Of a stretch of 64,000 nucleotides of DNA, positions 52,807 through 62,209 are shown piece after piece. The translations under genes were made by a program, and so were the position numbers. The stretch lies in the NCBI GenBank assembly GCA_963805355.1, contig CAWDTZ010000001.1, positions 1 through 64,000 on the forward strand. Reading direction: 5' to 3'. Under the pieces are notes generated by a model. The model had not been told where the DNA came from and did no database searches. It was given only the letters and a program-made list of their open reading frames with translations. The stretch comes from VBCG01 sp963805355. GTDB lineage: Bacteria; Pseudomonadota; Gammaproteobacteria; Burkholderiales; Casimicrobiaceae. How positions within the stretch are numbered: position 1 is the first letter of the stretch; each line of letters starts with the position of its first letter.

Positions 52807-54237
52807 GTCCCATGACCGCGCTTCGCGGTAGACCCACTGCACCAGCTGATCGAGGGCGGCGGTGCCGCGCACGGCGTTGGCATGGTTGATGATCGCCACG
52901 ACGGTGAACTGCCGGCCTTCGGCGTCGATCACGTACCCGGCCAACGCCCGCACGCCCTCCAGCGATCCGGTCTTGAGGAACGCCTGGCCGGCCACCGCTC
53001 CATTCTGGAAGCGCTTCTGCAGCGTGCCATCGAGCGCGGCCACGGAAAGCGAACTCACAAATTCCTCGCGCACCGGGCTGGCATTGGCCGCCAGCAAGAG
53101 CCGTGACAGCCCGCCCGCCGTGATTCGTTCGTTGCGCGACAGGCCGGATCCATTCTCGAGCACCAGCCCCGGCAGCGACAGTTTCTTGTCTTTCAGCCAC
53201 TTATGGATTGCATCGATGGCGAGCGCCGTCGTGGCGGGCGGCGGGTGCGCCGTGGTGGCCAGCGTCAGGAAGATCTGCCGCGCCATCACATTGTTGGACA
53301 ATTTGTTGACGTCGCGCACCACATCGTAGAGAGGGGCGGATTCGAGCACGGCGAACGGTGTCGCATTGCGGGGCGCGCGGCCGTCCCGGACGCCGCCGCC
53401 GAATACGCCGCCCGCTGCACGGAAGTAGGTTTCGAAGATGCCGTGCACATAGTGCTGGTGATCGAGGAGACTGATATACCAGTCGCGCTCGCCGCAGTTG
53501 CGGGGATAGCGGCCCTGAAAACTGGCGGAGGCGACGTCGCCGCGATTGACGTAGTCGGCGCCGATCGTGGCACGCCAGTCGCCGCAGTCGCCGGTGCCGA
53601 GGTGCGGCAAGGCGGCGACCGAAATTTCGGGCAGTGGCGGATCGACCATGACGGCGACCGCGCTGTTCTGCGCATCGGGGGCGAACGCGAAACGCACCGA
53701 CTTGAAGTTGACCAGCAGGGCGTCGGGGCCGACGTTGTACGGGCGCTGCGGTTCCTGGTCGAAGGCGGCGGGATCGTGCACAGGCAGCTTGAAGAAGGTG
53801 CGGTCGAGCACGAGATCGCCGGTGATCGTGGAAAGCCCGCGCGCGCGGAGGTCGGCCATGAAGAGCTGCCATTGCTCGATGGTGATCTTGGGATCGCCAT
53901 AGCCCTTCAGCGTGAGGTTGCCATCGAGCGTGCCGTTGGCGCTCAATTTGCCGTCGAGATAGGCCTCCGTCCTCCAGCGATAGTCGCGGCCCAGGAGCTC
54001 GAGCGCCGCAAACGTCGTGACCAGTTTCATCACCGATGCCGGGTTCATGGGCCGTTCCGCATCGTATGCAAACAGCGGGGATGGCGCGCCGGCCTCGCGC
54101 ACGACCACGGACACCTTGTCCAGCGGAATGCCGGCATCCTTGAACGCGCGCGCCACTGCGCCGGGCAGCGCAGCCTGCGCAGGTTGCGCTGCCAGCGCCG
54201 CCAGCGCCACCAGCGTCAGCAACAGGGCGCGAATCAC
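52789..54237 (-). CDS. dacB: D-alanyl-D-alanine carboxypeptidase/endopeptidase (PBP4, S13)
   Basis: The product has 482 residues, with a signal peptide ending AQAAL. The three penicillin-binding motifs are present: S68-V-M-K in NPASVMKLVTTFAALELLG, SNN in LSNNVMARQIF, and KTG in AFLKTGSLEG. A long insert domain between the first two motifs is normal for S13 enzymes. It trims or cleaves peptide cross-links of peptidoglycan in the periplasm. Its GTG overlaps the bioA stop (GTGA), an unusual coupling of biotin synthesis and wall maintenance. Confidence 0.93.
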   Translation of the reverse strand: MIRALLLTLVALAALAAQPAQAALPGAVARAFKDAGIPLDKVSVVVREAGAPSPLFAYDAERPMNPASVMKLVTTFAALELLGRDYRWRTEAYLDGKLSANGTLDGNLTLKGYGDPKITIEQWQLFMADLRARGLSTITGDLVLDRTFFKLPVHDPAAFDQEPQRPYNVGPDALLVNFKSVRFAFAPDAQNSAVAVMVDPPLPEISVAALPHLGTGDCGDWRATIGADYVNRGDVASASFQGRYPRNCGERDWYISLLDHQHYVHGIFETYFRAAGGVFGGGVRDGRAPRNATPFAVLESAPLYDVVRDVNKLSNNVMARQIFLTLATTAHPPPATTALAIDAIHKWLKDKKLSLPGLVLENGSGLSRNERITAGGLSRLLLAANASPVREEFVSSLSVAALDGTLQKRFQNGAVAGQAFLKTGSLEGVRALAGYVIDAEGRQFTVVAIINHANAVRGTAALDQLVQWVYREARSWDPALHR

Positions 54238-55535
54238 ACGCGCTCCAGGATCTCGAGGGTGCGGGTGGCCAGCATATGCATCTGGTCGTCGGTGACGATA
54301 TACGGCGGCATGAAGTACACGGTTCGATCCATCGGACGCACGAGGAGTTCGCGCGCAAGCGCCTCACGAAACCACCATTGCGCAATGTCGGCGCGCGCGC
54401 CATCGACTTCGAACGCGAAGATCATGCCGCACTGGCGAAAATTGCGCACGGCGCGATGCGCGCCCACGGGCGCCAGCAGCTGGCGCCAACGGGCGGCGCG
54501 GGCGCGATTGGACGCGATCACGTCGTCGTCGCGGAAGATGTCCAGCACGGCCAGCGCAGCGCGGCACGCCAGCGGATTGCCCGTGTACGAGTGCGAATGC
54601 AGGAAGCCGCGCGCCGTGTCGTCGTCGTAGAACGCTGCATACACGTCGTCGCTGGACAGCACGCACGACAGCGGCAGCACGCCGCCGGTGATGCCTTTCG
54701 AGAGACACAGGAAGTCCGGCGCCGGCGCATGGGCCTGTTCCCACGCGAACATCGTGCCGGTGCGCCCGAAGCCCGTCATGATCTCGTCGGCGATCAGGTG
54801 CACGCCGTAGCGCGCGGTGATCGCGCGGGCCTGCGCCAGATACGCCGCGTCGTACATCACCATGCCCGCCGCGCCCTGCACCAGCGGCTCCACGATCAGG
54901 GCTGCGGTGGTGGCGTGATGCGCAGCCAGGTACGCATCCAGCGCAGCACAGGCCGCGTCGACGCTGACGCCCTGCCGCGCGTCGGGACAGGGCAACAACG
55001 CGGGCCGGCGCAGCAGTGGTCCATAGGCGTCGCGAAACACCGCGACATCGGTGACGCCAAGCGCGCCAAGGGTTTCGCCGTGATAGCCGCCGACGAGACT
55101 GGCAAAGGTATTCTTGTCGGGGAAGCCGCGATTGCGCCAAAAGTGAAAACTCATCTTCAACGCAATCTCGGTGGCGGATGCGCCATCGGAGGCGTAGAAC
55201 ACGTGGCCCAGTCCGGCCGGTGCCAGCCCTGCAAGCCGCTCGGAAAGCTCCACCACCGGCGCATGCGTACAGCCGGCCAGCAGCACGTGGTCGAGGCGGT
55301 CGAGCTGGTCGCGCAGCGCTGCGGCGATGCGCGGATGGCCGTGGCCAAAGAGATTCACCCACCACGAGCTGATGGCATCGAGATAGCGGTGACCCTCGAA
55401 ATCGTGCAGCCACGCGCCTTCGGCGCGGGCGATCGGCAACAGCGGCAACGACTCGTGCGCCTTCATCTGCGTGCATGGGTGCCACACCGCCTCCCGGCTG
55501 CGCATCACCCAGTCGGCGTTGGTCGTTGCCGCCAC
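54234..55535 (-). CDS. bioA: Adenosylmethionine-8-amino-7-oxononanoate aminotransferase
   Basis: GTG 55535 directly follows the stop of the patatin gene; ATG 55505 is a close alternative. In the 433-residue product the class III PLP fold is seen with AVWHPCTQMKAHESLPL and SSWWVNLFGHGHPRIAAALR. ADEIMTGFGRTGTMFAWEQA carries the PLP Asp, and LCLSKGITGGVLPLSCVL the Schiff-base Lys. It transfers an amino group from S-adenosylmethionine to KAPA in biotin synthesis. No other bio gene is in the window. It sits between the patatin and dacB genes and overlaps dacB. Confidence 0.94.
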   Translation of the reverse strand: MAATTNADWVMRSREAVWHPCTQMKAHESLPLLPIARAEGAWLHDFEGHRYLDAISSWWVNLFGHGHPRIAAALRDQLDRLDHVLLAGCTHAPVVELSERLAGLAPAGLGHVFYASDGASATEIALKMSFHFWRNRGFPDKNTFASLVGGYHGETLGALGVTDVAVFRDAYGPLLRRPALLPCPDARQGVSVDAACAALDAYLAAHHATTAALIVEPLVQGAAGMVMYDAAYLAQARAITARYGVHLIADEIMTGFGRTGTMFAWEQAHAPAPDFLCLSKGITGGVLPLSCVLSSDDVYAAFYDDDTARGFLHSHSYTGNPLACRAALAVLDIFRDDDVIASNRARAARWRQLLAPVGAHRAVRNFRQCGMIFAFEVDGARADIAQWWFREALARELLVRPMDRTVYFMPPYIVTDDQMHMLATRTLEILERV

Positions 55536-55536
55536 G

Positions 55537-57924
55537 TCAGGGCCGACCGAGGTACATGTAGAACGTCGACTGGCCGCCGCTGGCGCGGCCGTAGGCGAAG
55601 TAAAACGGCCCGATCCAGGTATTGGCGGCCAGGAACAGGCTGCCCGCGGTGTACAGGTCCCGCGAGGAGATCTGGTTGCGCTGAAGCCAAACATTGCCGG
55701 CCTCAATCGAGCCGCCGGCGAACACCGCACCGCCGATCACCGGCAGTTGCATGATCTCGTGATAATAGACGGCACGGGAGAAGGCGACGAAGTTGCCGGA
55801 GATCTGGTTGGTGCGCAAGCCCGACAATTGCAGGAAGCCGCCGAGGTTGAAGTCGCTGATGACCGTGTTGTCCTCGTTGCGGACGCCGCCGGCCTTCGCG
55901 AAGACGTTGAAGAAATTTCTGTGGTCGATCTGGAACGCGTAGTTGGCTTCGCCACCGGCTCGGCTCGCACCGTTGTTGTCGAATTCGAGGCCCGCCACGG
56001 TCAGCTGCTGCTGGCCCGTGAACACTTCCGCCAAGGCCCGCAGCCCCGTGCGTGGAAAGAACGAATTGTCGAGGTTGTCCCAGCGCACCAGGAACCGTGC
56101 TCCGGTTTCGGTCGACTTGATTGTCGGATAGGCCTTTTCCGCGATTTCCGGATCGCCGCGCATATGGGCCCACTTGAAGCCGGCACGAACATCGCCCGAG
56201 GTGCCGAAGGTGCTGCCGAGATCGAGGCCCGCGGTCTGGGTCAGCACGTCGTACTCCGCGATGCGCGACGCGTCATCGAAAACGTACTCGGGCGCACGCT
56301 GCGTCAAGCCGTAGGCCGACAGGTAAAGGGCGTTACCCAGCGACAGCGGCTGGTAGAACTCGGTGGCGTAGCGGCGAGTGCTGCCCAGGATGATTTCATT
56401 GGTCCATTGCGCCCCGAGGCTGTTCAGCCACACCCGTTTGTGCCCGGCCATTGCGTTGAAGGTCGAATCGCCTTGCAGGTCGGTGGACAGGAGGAGACCG
56501 AAGCGCAGGAAATTGGGGCCCCAGGATTTCTCCGTGACGTTGACGACCACGCCTTCCTTCGCGCCCTCGCCGACCAGCTGGTAGTCGATCTGCTCGAAAT
56601 CGCCACGGCCGTAGAGCAGCGACAGGTCCTTATCCAGTACCTTGACCTGGAACGGTTCGCCGGGCTTGGTCCGCATCTGGTCCTCTAGCACCTTCGGGTT
56701 CGCGTAGACCGTGCCCTCCACGCGGACGAAGTCCAGCGTCTTGGGCATCGATTGCGCGGGTACCTGCAACCGTTGCTCGAACGCCGCATACATCGCCGGG
56801 GACGTGCTCAGTTCCGCCAGGCGTCCCTGCACGGCTTCGGCCGCCTTGACGCCCAGATCGATGAATTCGGGCGCCTTCGCAAAGTCGAGGAAGGTCAGCT
56901 CGCCGAGGTCAGGCGAGATCAGCACATCCTGCGGCCGTAATGTTCCCAGTTGCGTGCGCACGTTCTGCTCGGTGAGGATGTTGATCATCTGCGACGCGTA
57001 GCCGACCAGCGACGACAACTGGTCGCGGCTCATCAGCGGCGTGCCGATGTTGACGGCGATCACGATGTCGGCGCCCATGGCGCGCACGATGTCGACGGGC
57101 AGGTTGTTGACGAGTCCGCCGTCGCCCAGGATGTGCCCGTCGAGTTCCACCGGGGCGAACATGCCGGGCACGGACATGCTCGCCCGCATCGCCTGATAGA
57201 GACGGCCGTGATCGAACACGACCTGCTGCCCGTCGACCATGTTCGTCGCCACCGCGCGGAATGGGATCGGCAGGTGGTCGAAATTCTCGATGCGATCGAC
57301 GTTGCGCGTGAGTTCATGCAGGAAGAGCTCGAGGTTGGAACCCGAAAGCGCGCCCTTGAAGGTGCGGAACTTGCCATCGCGATAGCCGAGTTCGAGACCC
57401 AGCGGAAACGCGGCCTCGAATTCCTTGCGGCGGAAGCTCACGTCGCTGCGCGCCGGGCTGTCGGACAGCAATGTCGGCCAGCTCACGTCCTCCAGCTGCC
57501 TTTCCATGTCCTCGGGCGACATGCCGCTGGCGTAGAGGCCACCCACGATCGCGCCCATGGACGTGGCCGCGATGTAGTCGATGGGAACGTTCAGCCGCTT
57601 CAACACCTGCAGCACGCCCACGTGCGTCATGCCGCGCGCGCCGCCGCCGGACAGCACCAGTCCGATTTTCGGGCGGGCGGGCGCGGCGGCCACCGGCGTG
57701 CCCGCGCCGCTGCCGACCATCGGGGCCCCGGGCGCCGGCGCGGTCTGGGCCAAGGTTCCCGGCGCGACAAGAAACGCGAACAACGCTGCCGCCAAGGGCA
57801 CGCGACGATGGCGGGAGATATTTCTGGCGATTCGCTGCAGCGTGGGGCGGAATGCGTGCAAGGGCACGGAGGGCTTCGGTGCGGGAAGGTGTCCGATTAT
57901 AGCGACGCGAACCCGCGGGGACAT
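55537..57924 (-). CDS. Patatin-like phospholipase with C-terminal outer-membrane barrel
   Basis: ATG 57924 gives 795 residues with a signal region (RRVPLAAALFAFLVAPGTLAQ) some way in; a later start such as TTG 57861 is possible. The patatin domain (about 85-290) has GLVLSGGGARGMTHVG (oxyanion loop), ATSMGAIVGGLYASG with the nucleophile Ser and GDGGLVNNLPVDIV with the Asp. A POTRA-like unit (DFVRVEGTVYANPKVLEDQ) and a barrel of the surface-antigen type follow, ending in FYMYLGRP. This layout is the type Vd secreted/anchored phospholipase (PlpD/FplA). It is first in a leftward operon with bioA and dacB. Confidence 0.9.
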   Translation of the reverse strand: MSPRVRVAIIGHLPAPKPSVPLHAFRPTLQRIARNISRHRRVPLAAALFAFLVAPGTLAQTAPAPGAPMVGSGAGTPVAAAPARPKIGLVLSGGGARGMTHVGVLQVLKRLNVPIDYIAATSMGAIVGGLYASGMSPEDMERQLEDVSWPTLLSDSPARSDVSFRRKEFEAAFPLGLELGYRDGKFRTFKGALSGSNLELFLHELTRNVDRIENFDHLPIPFRAVATNMVDGQQVVFDHGRLYQAMRASMSVPGMFAPVELDGHILGDGGLVNNLPVDIVRAMGADIVIAVNIGTPLMSRDQLSSLVGYASQMINILTEQNVRTQLGTLRPQDVLISPDLGELTFLDFAKAPEFIDLGVKAAEAVQGRLAELSTSPAMYAAFEQRLQVPAQSMPKTLDFVRVEGTVYANPKVLEDQMRTKPGEPFQVKVLDKDLSLLYGRGDFEQIDYQLVGEGAKEGVVVNVTEKSWGPNFLRFGLLLSTDLQGDSTFNAMAGHKRVWLNSLGAQWTNEIILGSTRRYATEFYQPLSLGNALYLSAYGLTQRAPEYVFDDASRIAEYDVLTQTAGLDLGSTFGTSGDVRAGFKWAHMRGDPEIAEKAYPTIKSTETGARFLVRWDNLDNSFFPRTGLRALAEVFTGQQQLTVAGLEFDNNGASRAGGEANYAFQIDHRNFFNVFAKAGGVRNEDNTVISDFNLGGFLQLSGLRTNQISGNFVAFSRAVYYHEIMQLPVIGGAVFAGGSIEAGNVWLQRNQISSRDLYTAGSLFLAANTWIGPFYFAYGRASGGQSTFYMYLGRP

Positions 57925-58045
57925 GCGGTTCCCGCTGCACCTCGCCCGCGCAATGGCGGTCGCACGCGCTGTCGCTATCAGGACGTCGTCGCGGAATAAC
58001 GGCGACGTATCATTGTTCGCTTTCACTCTACCCGGCATCGGCCCC

Positions 58046-58582
58046 ATGGTTACAACCCGTTACACCGGTGTCGCGATGGCGCTGCATTGGCTCACCGCAC
58101 TATTGATTGTTGGTGGTTTCGGCCTCGGGTTGTTCATGACCGGGCTTGAAATCTCGCCCACGATGTTCCGGCTCTACGCATGGCACAAATGGATCGGTAT
58201 CACGATTTTCCTGCTGGCCGCAGCACGCCTGGCTTGGCGCGCTGGGCATCCGCCCCCCCCGCTGCCGGCCACGATGCCCGCGTGGCAGGTGCGCGCGGCC
58301 ATCGGGATGCACCGATTACTTTATGTCCTGATGGTGGGCATCCCCCTTTCCGGCTGGCTCTACAGCTCGGCCACGGGCATTTCGGTGGTTTATCTGAACC
58401 TGGTCCCGCTGCCCAACCTGGTCGCCAAGGACCGGGAGCTGGCGAAGGTGTTGCTGGTCGTGCACCAGACCTTGAACTTCACGTTGGCCGCCATGGTCGT
58501 AGTGCATGCAGCGGGCGCGGTACGCCATCATCTCGTGGACCGGGATGGCGTGTTGGCGCGGATGTTGCCCGCGCGGCGTTGA
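58046..58582 (+). CDS. Cytochrome b561-family protein
   Basis: ATG 58046 gives 178 residues with four helices. The haem-binding histidines lie in AMALHWLTALLIVGGFG, RLYAWHKWIGITIFL, IGMHRLLYVLMVG and NFTLAAMVVVHAAGAVRHHL. It is of the short YodB/CybB type that oxidises ubiquinol or handles superoxide at the inner membrane. It is the first gene of a rightward set with three YceI proteins, a pairing known from other proteobacteria. The start is 122 bases from the divergent patatin gene. Confidence 0.9.
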   Translation: MVTTRYTGVAMALHWLTALLIVGGFGLGLFMTGLEISPTMFRLYAWHKWIGITIFLLAAARLAWRAGHPPPPLPATMPAWQVRAAIGMHRLLYVLMVGIPLSGWLYSSATGISVVYLNLVPLPNLVAKDRELAKVLLVVHQTLNFTLAAMVVVHAAGAVRHHLVDRDGVLARMLPARR

Positions 58583-58628
58583 TTCCCACCCGCCACTGAC
58601 CCCGACCTCGACCAAGCCAAAGGCCTCC

Positions 58629-59192
58629 ATGCGCATTCTTCATCCCTTCATTCCCCCGCTGGCCGTGCTGCTGCTTGCCAGCGGCAGTGCCGGCGCCCAG
58701 GGCGTGCTGATCGACCGCAGTGAAATCCGGTTCGTGTCCAAGCAGATGGGCGTCAACGTCGAGGGCAAGTTCCGGCGCTGGAAAGCCAATGTCGACTTCA
58801 AGCCCGCCGATCTCGCCCGGTCCCGCGCCGATTTCGAAATCGACCTCGCGAGCATCGACCTGGCCAGCGAAGAGGCCGAAACCGAGGTCAAGCGTCCCCG
58901 CTGGTTCGACACCTCCAAGTTTCCCGTGGCGGTGTTTGCCTCCACCGGGCTCAAGGACCTGGGCGGCGATCGCTACGAGATCAACGGCAAGCTCACCATG
59001 AAGGGCATGTCGCGCGACATCGCCATCCCTGTTTCGATGAAAAAGGACAACTCCGGCAATGCCGTGGCCGAAGGGACATTCACGCTGAAGCGGCTCGATT
59101 TCAAGCTCGGGGATGGCCAATGGTCCGATCCGTCGGTCGTTGCGGACGACGTCCTGGTGCGCGTGCGGATGGTGTTGCCGCGCGCCGCATGA
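58629..59192 (+). CDS. YceI-family periplasmic protein (first of three)
   Basis: ATG 58629 opens 187 residues with a signal peptide (PLAVLLLASGSAGAQG). The lipocalin-like barrel shows IRFVSKQMGVNVEGKFRRWK, DTSKFPVAVFASTG and KLTMKGMSRDIAIPVSMKKD. YceI proteins bind polyisoprenoids or amphiphilic ligands in a tubular barrel in the periplasm. It differs from the next two in having ten or so fewer residues near the end and no cysteine pair. It follows the cytochrome gene by 46 bases. Confidence 0.9.
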   Translation: MRILHPFIPPLAVLLLASGSAGAQGVLIDRSEIRFVSKQMGVNVEGKFRRWKANVDFKPADLARSRADFEIDLASIDLASEEAETEVKRPRWFDTSKFPVAVFASTGLKDLGGDRYEINGKLTMKGMSRDIAIPVSMKKDNSGNAVAEGTFTLKRLDFKLGDGQWSDPSVVADDVLVRVRMVLPRAA

Positions 59193-59247
59193 TCGGGGCT
59201 CGCCCCATTTTGTCGTTTAATTTTCGCAAGACAGGCCGGAGAAACCC

Positions 59248-59847
59248 ATGATTTTGTCGTCCCCTCGCATCGTTGCCGTGGCCGCCACAGCGTGTTTTCT
59301 GGTCGCCGCAGGCAGCGCCAATGCACAGGAAGTCTTTGTGCTCGACGCCAACCACACCATTCCGATGTACGAAGTCATCCACATGGGCTTCTCGGTGCAA
59401 CGCGGCACCTTCACCGGCGTTTCCGGCCGGGTGACGCTCGATCGCGCTGCGAAAACAGGCGCCATGGATATCGTGATCCCCACGACGTCCATTGCGCCGG
59501 GCCTGCCCCGCATGGTGCCTATCATGAAAGGCGAAGATTTCTTCAACGTCGAAAAATTCCCAACGATGACGTACAAGTCCACGGATCTCGAATTCGATGG
59601 CGAGAACCTGGTGGGTGCCAAAGGTCAGCTCACGATGCTAGGCGTCACGCAGCCGGTTGCGCTAAAGGTCAGTAGCTTCAAGTGCGGTCCCAATCCGTTC
59701 AACAAGCGGGCGATGTGTGGCGGCGAGGCCACCACCACGATCAAGCGCTCCGAATTCGGAATGAAGTACGGTTCCCAGGCGGCGAGCGACGACGTGAAGA
59801 TCACCATCCCCTTCGAAGGCATTCGCGAGAATGGCGGCACCAGTTAG
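59248..59847 (+). CDS. YceI-family periplasmic protein (second of three)
   Basis: The product has 199 residues with a signal peptide ending ANAQE. VLDANHTIPMYEVIHMGFSV, RGTFTGVSGRVTLDR, EDFFNVEKFPTMTYKSTDL and QLTMLGVTQPVALKV give the full YceI pattern. A cysteine pair (SFKCGPNPFNKRAMCGGEA) and IKRSEFGMKYG near the end are shared with the third copy but not the first. This suggests the second and third arose from one duplication. Role as for the family: ligand binding in the periplasm, possibly of a quinone-like isoprenoid for the cytochrome. Confidence 0.92.
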   Translation: MILSSPRIVAVAATACFLVAAGSANAQEVFVLDANHTIPMYEVIHMGFSVQRGTFTGVSGRVTLDRAAKTGAMDIVIPTTSIAPGLPRMVPIMKGEDFFNVEKFPTMTYKSTDLEFDGENLVGAKGQLTMLGVTQPVALKVSSFKCGPNPFNKRAMCGGEATTTIKRSEFGMKYGSQAASDDVKITIPFEGIRENGGTS

Positions 59848-60502
59848 CACTTCCCTCCAGGCTTCCGCTGTCGTTGCCGGCCGCCGCCTGACCCGCTCTG
59901 CCCGGGCCGTTGCGTGGATGGCGATGGTGGTCGCAGCGCTGGCCTGCGCACCGGTGGCGCTGGCCACGCCGGATATCTATCGCGTCGAGCCCGGCATGAC
60001 GTCGCTCGAGTTCGGCGTCTCGCACCTCGGCATATCGCACCAGCGCGGCACCTTCGACCAGACCTGGGGGCGCATCGAGCTCGATGGCGCCCATGCCACC
60101 GGCCACATCGATTTCGTCGTCGACCCGGCCTCGGTCAATACCGGGTGGAACGTGCGCGATGCGTTCATCCGCAGCGAAGACATGTTCGATGTCGCGGAGT
60201 ACCCCGTAATGCGTTTTCGCTCCACGCGACTCGACTTCGACGCCGGGCACCTGCGCGGTATCAATGGCGATCTTACGTTGCACGGCGTCACGCGCGCAGT
60301 GGCCTTTGCAGTCACGCGGCTCGATTGCGGCACCGATCCTGGCACGGGTCGGGCCGGCTGCGGCGCGGAGGCCACCGGCACCATCAAGCGCTCCGACTAC
60401 GGCATGAACTACGCACCACTCCTGATCGGCGACGAAATCGACCTGCGGTTCCTGGTCACGGCCTTTGCGGTTCCGGTGCGCAGCGAGGCGGAGACGTATT
60501 GA
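59831..60502 (+). CDS. YceI-family periplasmic protein (third of three)
   Basis: The product has 223 residues. Its start overlaps the previous gene by 17 bases, so translation is probably coupled. A long n-region precedes the signal helix (AMVVAALACAPVALA). The core repeats the pattern of the second copy: YRVEPGMTSLEFGVSHLGIS, RSEDMFDVAEYPVMRFRST, DLTLHGVTRAVAFAV, with the cysteine pair in LDCGTDPGTGRAGCGAEA and IKRSDYGMNYA. It ends next to the broken MarR-GNAT gene on the opposite strand. Confidence 0.9.
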   Translation: MAAPVSTSLQASAVVAGRRLTRSARAVAWMAMVVAALACAPVALATPDIYRVEPGMTSLEFGVSHLGISHQRGTFDQTWGRIELDGAHATGHIDFVVDPASVNTGWNVRDAFIRSEDMFDVAEYPVMRFRSTRLDFDAGHLRGINGDLTLHGVTRAVAFAVTRLDCGTDPGTGRAGCGAEATGTIKRSDYGMNYAPLLIGDEIDLRFLVTAFAVPVRSEAETY

Positions 60503-60520
60503 ACCTGGCGGCTGCTTCGT

Positions 60521-61116
60521 TCAGGTCCGCTTCAGGTCCAGCTCCCACGTTTCTCCCACCAGCGCTACGCCGAAGATCGAGTGCGGCTCGCGCGCCTTGA
60601 TATTGAAGCCCAGACCCTGATAGAGGCGCCGCGCGGCGAGGAGATTTTCCTGCGTCCACAGCGTGATGCGGCGATACCCGCATTCGCGCGCAAACCGGAT
60701 GCATTGCTCGACCAGGAGCCGGCCAAGGCCGCTGCCGCGCGCGAGGGCGGCGGCTGCAGCATCGCGGCGACTTCGGCCTGCGACCGGCGCTCCGGCGGCG
60801 CCAATGCCGCCTTGCCGCTGGCGGTGAGGGCCAGCGTGCGCTGGCGCGCATCCTCCTTGGCGCGCATGCGCGTCACGAAGCCGCGACGCTCGAAGTCACC
60901 AAGAATGCGGCTCAGGTACCCGGTGTCCAGGGCCAGCTCTTCGGCCAGTTCGCCGGCGAGCCAATCGTGCCGGTGCGCCAGTTCGCAAAGCACGCGCACC
61001 TCGGCCAGCGAGAACTCGCTGGCCGGCAGGCCTTCGTCGCGCACGCCGATCCGTCGGGCATGGAAGCGATTGAAATGCCGCACGGAGGCCACCGCGCGGG
61101 TCGCTTCGTTGTCCAT
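60521..61116 (-). pseudogene. Collapsed MarR-GNAT fusion gene with internal deletion
   Basis: From 61116 an intact MarR winged helix reads FSLAEVRVLCELAHR, DTGYLSRILGDFERRGFV and RQRTLALTASGKAAL. About residue 125 the sequence jumps, in another frame, to the last third of a GNAT acetyltransferase: GLGRLLVEQCIRFARECGYR, RITLWTQENLLAARRLY and LVGETWELDLKRT, stopping at 60521. MarR-GNAT fusions are normally about 300 residues. The first two-thirds of the acetyltransferase, with much of the acetyl-CoA site, are missing. The winged helix could still be made with a nonsense tail. Targets unknown. Confidence 0.75.
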
Positions 61117-61188
61117 GGGCGTTTCCCCGGCGTTGCTTCGATATTTGACGTCGTCAACAAAATATTTGATGGCGTCAAGTATTGGGGC

Positions 61189-62190
61189 TCAGCGGATGCG
61201 CCGGGTTTCCTGCGTGCCGAACCGCTGTTGCATCCGCCGCACGGCCGCCAGCAGTTCGCGAGTGATGCCGGTCTCGCGCACGGAATGGCCCGCATCGGGC
61301 ACGACGACGAACTCCGCCTCCGGCCAGGCCTGCGCCAGCGCGTTGGCGGTGACCGGTGGGCACACGATGTCGTAGCGCCCCTGGACGATCGTGCACGGTA
61401 GGTGCCGGATGCGATCGATACCCGCCAGCAATGCGTTGTCGGCGAGGAATGCCCGATGCACGAAGTAGTGTGCCTCGATGCGCGCGATGGCGAGCGCGGC
61501 GGCGTCGCTGTCGAAAGTGGCCAGCGCATCCGGTTGCGGCAGCAGCGTCGAGCACGCGCTCTCGTAGCGGTCCCACGCGTGGGCCGCGGGCAGGTGGACG
61601 GCGGGATCGGGATCGGTCAGGCGGCGGTAGTAGTTGCCGAGCAGATCGCTGCGCTCGGCGGCCGGCAGGAAGTCCGCGAATGCACGCCACGCCTCGGGAA
61701 AGATCGTGCGCATGCCGTGCATGAACCAGTCGAGTTCCGGCGGTGTGGCGAGGAAGATGCCGCGCAGCACCAGCCCCGTCACGTGCTCCGGATGCGCCTG
61801 CGCGTAGGCCAGTGCGAGGGTGGAGCCCCACGATCCGCCAAACAGCATCCAGCGTTCGATGTGCAGATGTTCGCGCAGCTTTTCGAGATCGGCGATCAGG
61901 TTCTGGGTGGTGTTGCCCGCGAGTTCGGCCAGGGGCGTGGACTGTCCGGCGCCGCGCTGGTCGGCCAGCACGACGTTCCAGTAGGCCGGATCGTAAAAGC
62001 GGCGGTGGTGCGGCAGGCACCCGCCGCCTGGTCCGCCGTGCAGGAATAGCAGCGGCGCGCCGTCGCGCCTGCCGCAAGCTTCCCAGTGCATCGTATGGGG
62101 CGCATCGAGCTGCAGGCGCCCGCTTGCATAGGGCTCGATCTCCGGGAAGAGCGGCGTATCGAGCGCGCCGCGGCGCGTGGCGTCGATCAT
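61189..62190 (-). CDS. pip: Proline iminopeptidase (S33)
   Basis: ATG 62190 gives 333 residues. The alpha/beta-hydrolase motifs are LLFLHGGPGGGCLPHHRRF and DQRGAGQSTP, the nucleophile in MLFGGSWGSTLALAYAQ, a cap domain, an Asp in VQGRYDIVCP and the His in VVPDAGHSVRE. It removes N-terminal proline from peptides in the cytoplasm. Its stop is close to the start of the broken MarR gene, from which it diverges. It follows the AhpD-like gene by 19 bases in the same direction. Confidence 0.93.
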   Translation of the reverse strand: MIDATRRGALDTPLFPEIEPYASGRLQLDAPHTMHWEACGRRDGAPLLFLHGGPGGGCLPHHRRFYDPAYWNVVLADQRGAGQSTPLAELAGNTTQNLIADLEKLREHLHIERWMLFGGSWGSTLALAYAQAHPEHVTGLVLRGIFLATPPELDWFMHGMRTIFPEAWRAFADFLPAAERSDLLGNYYRRLTDPDPAVHLPAAHAWDRYESACSTLLPQPDALATFDSDAAALAIARIEAHYFVHRAFLADNALLAGIDRIRHLPCTIVQGRYDIVCPPVTANALAQAWPEAEFVVVPDAGHSVRETGITRELLAAVRRMQQRFGTQETRRIR

Positions 62191-62209
62191 CGTGATGAAC
62201 GTTCCCGGT

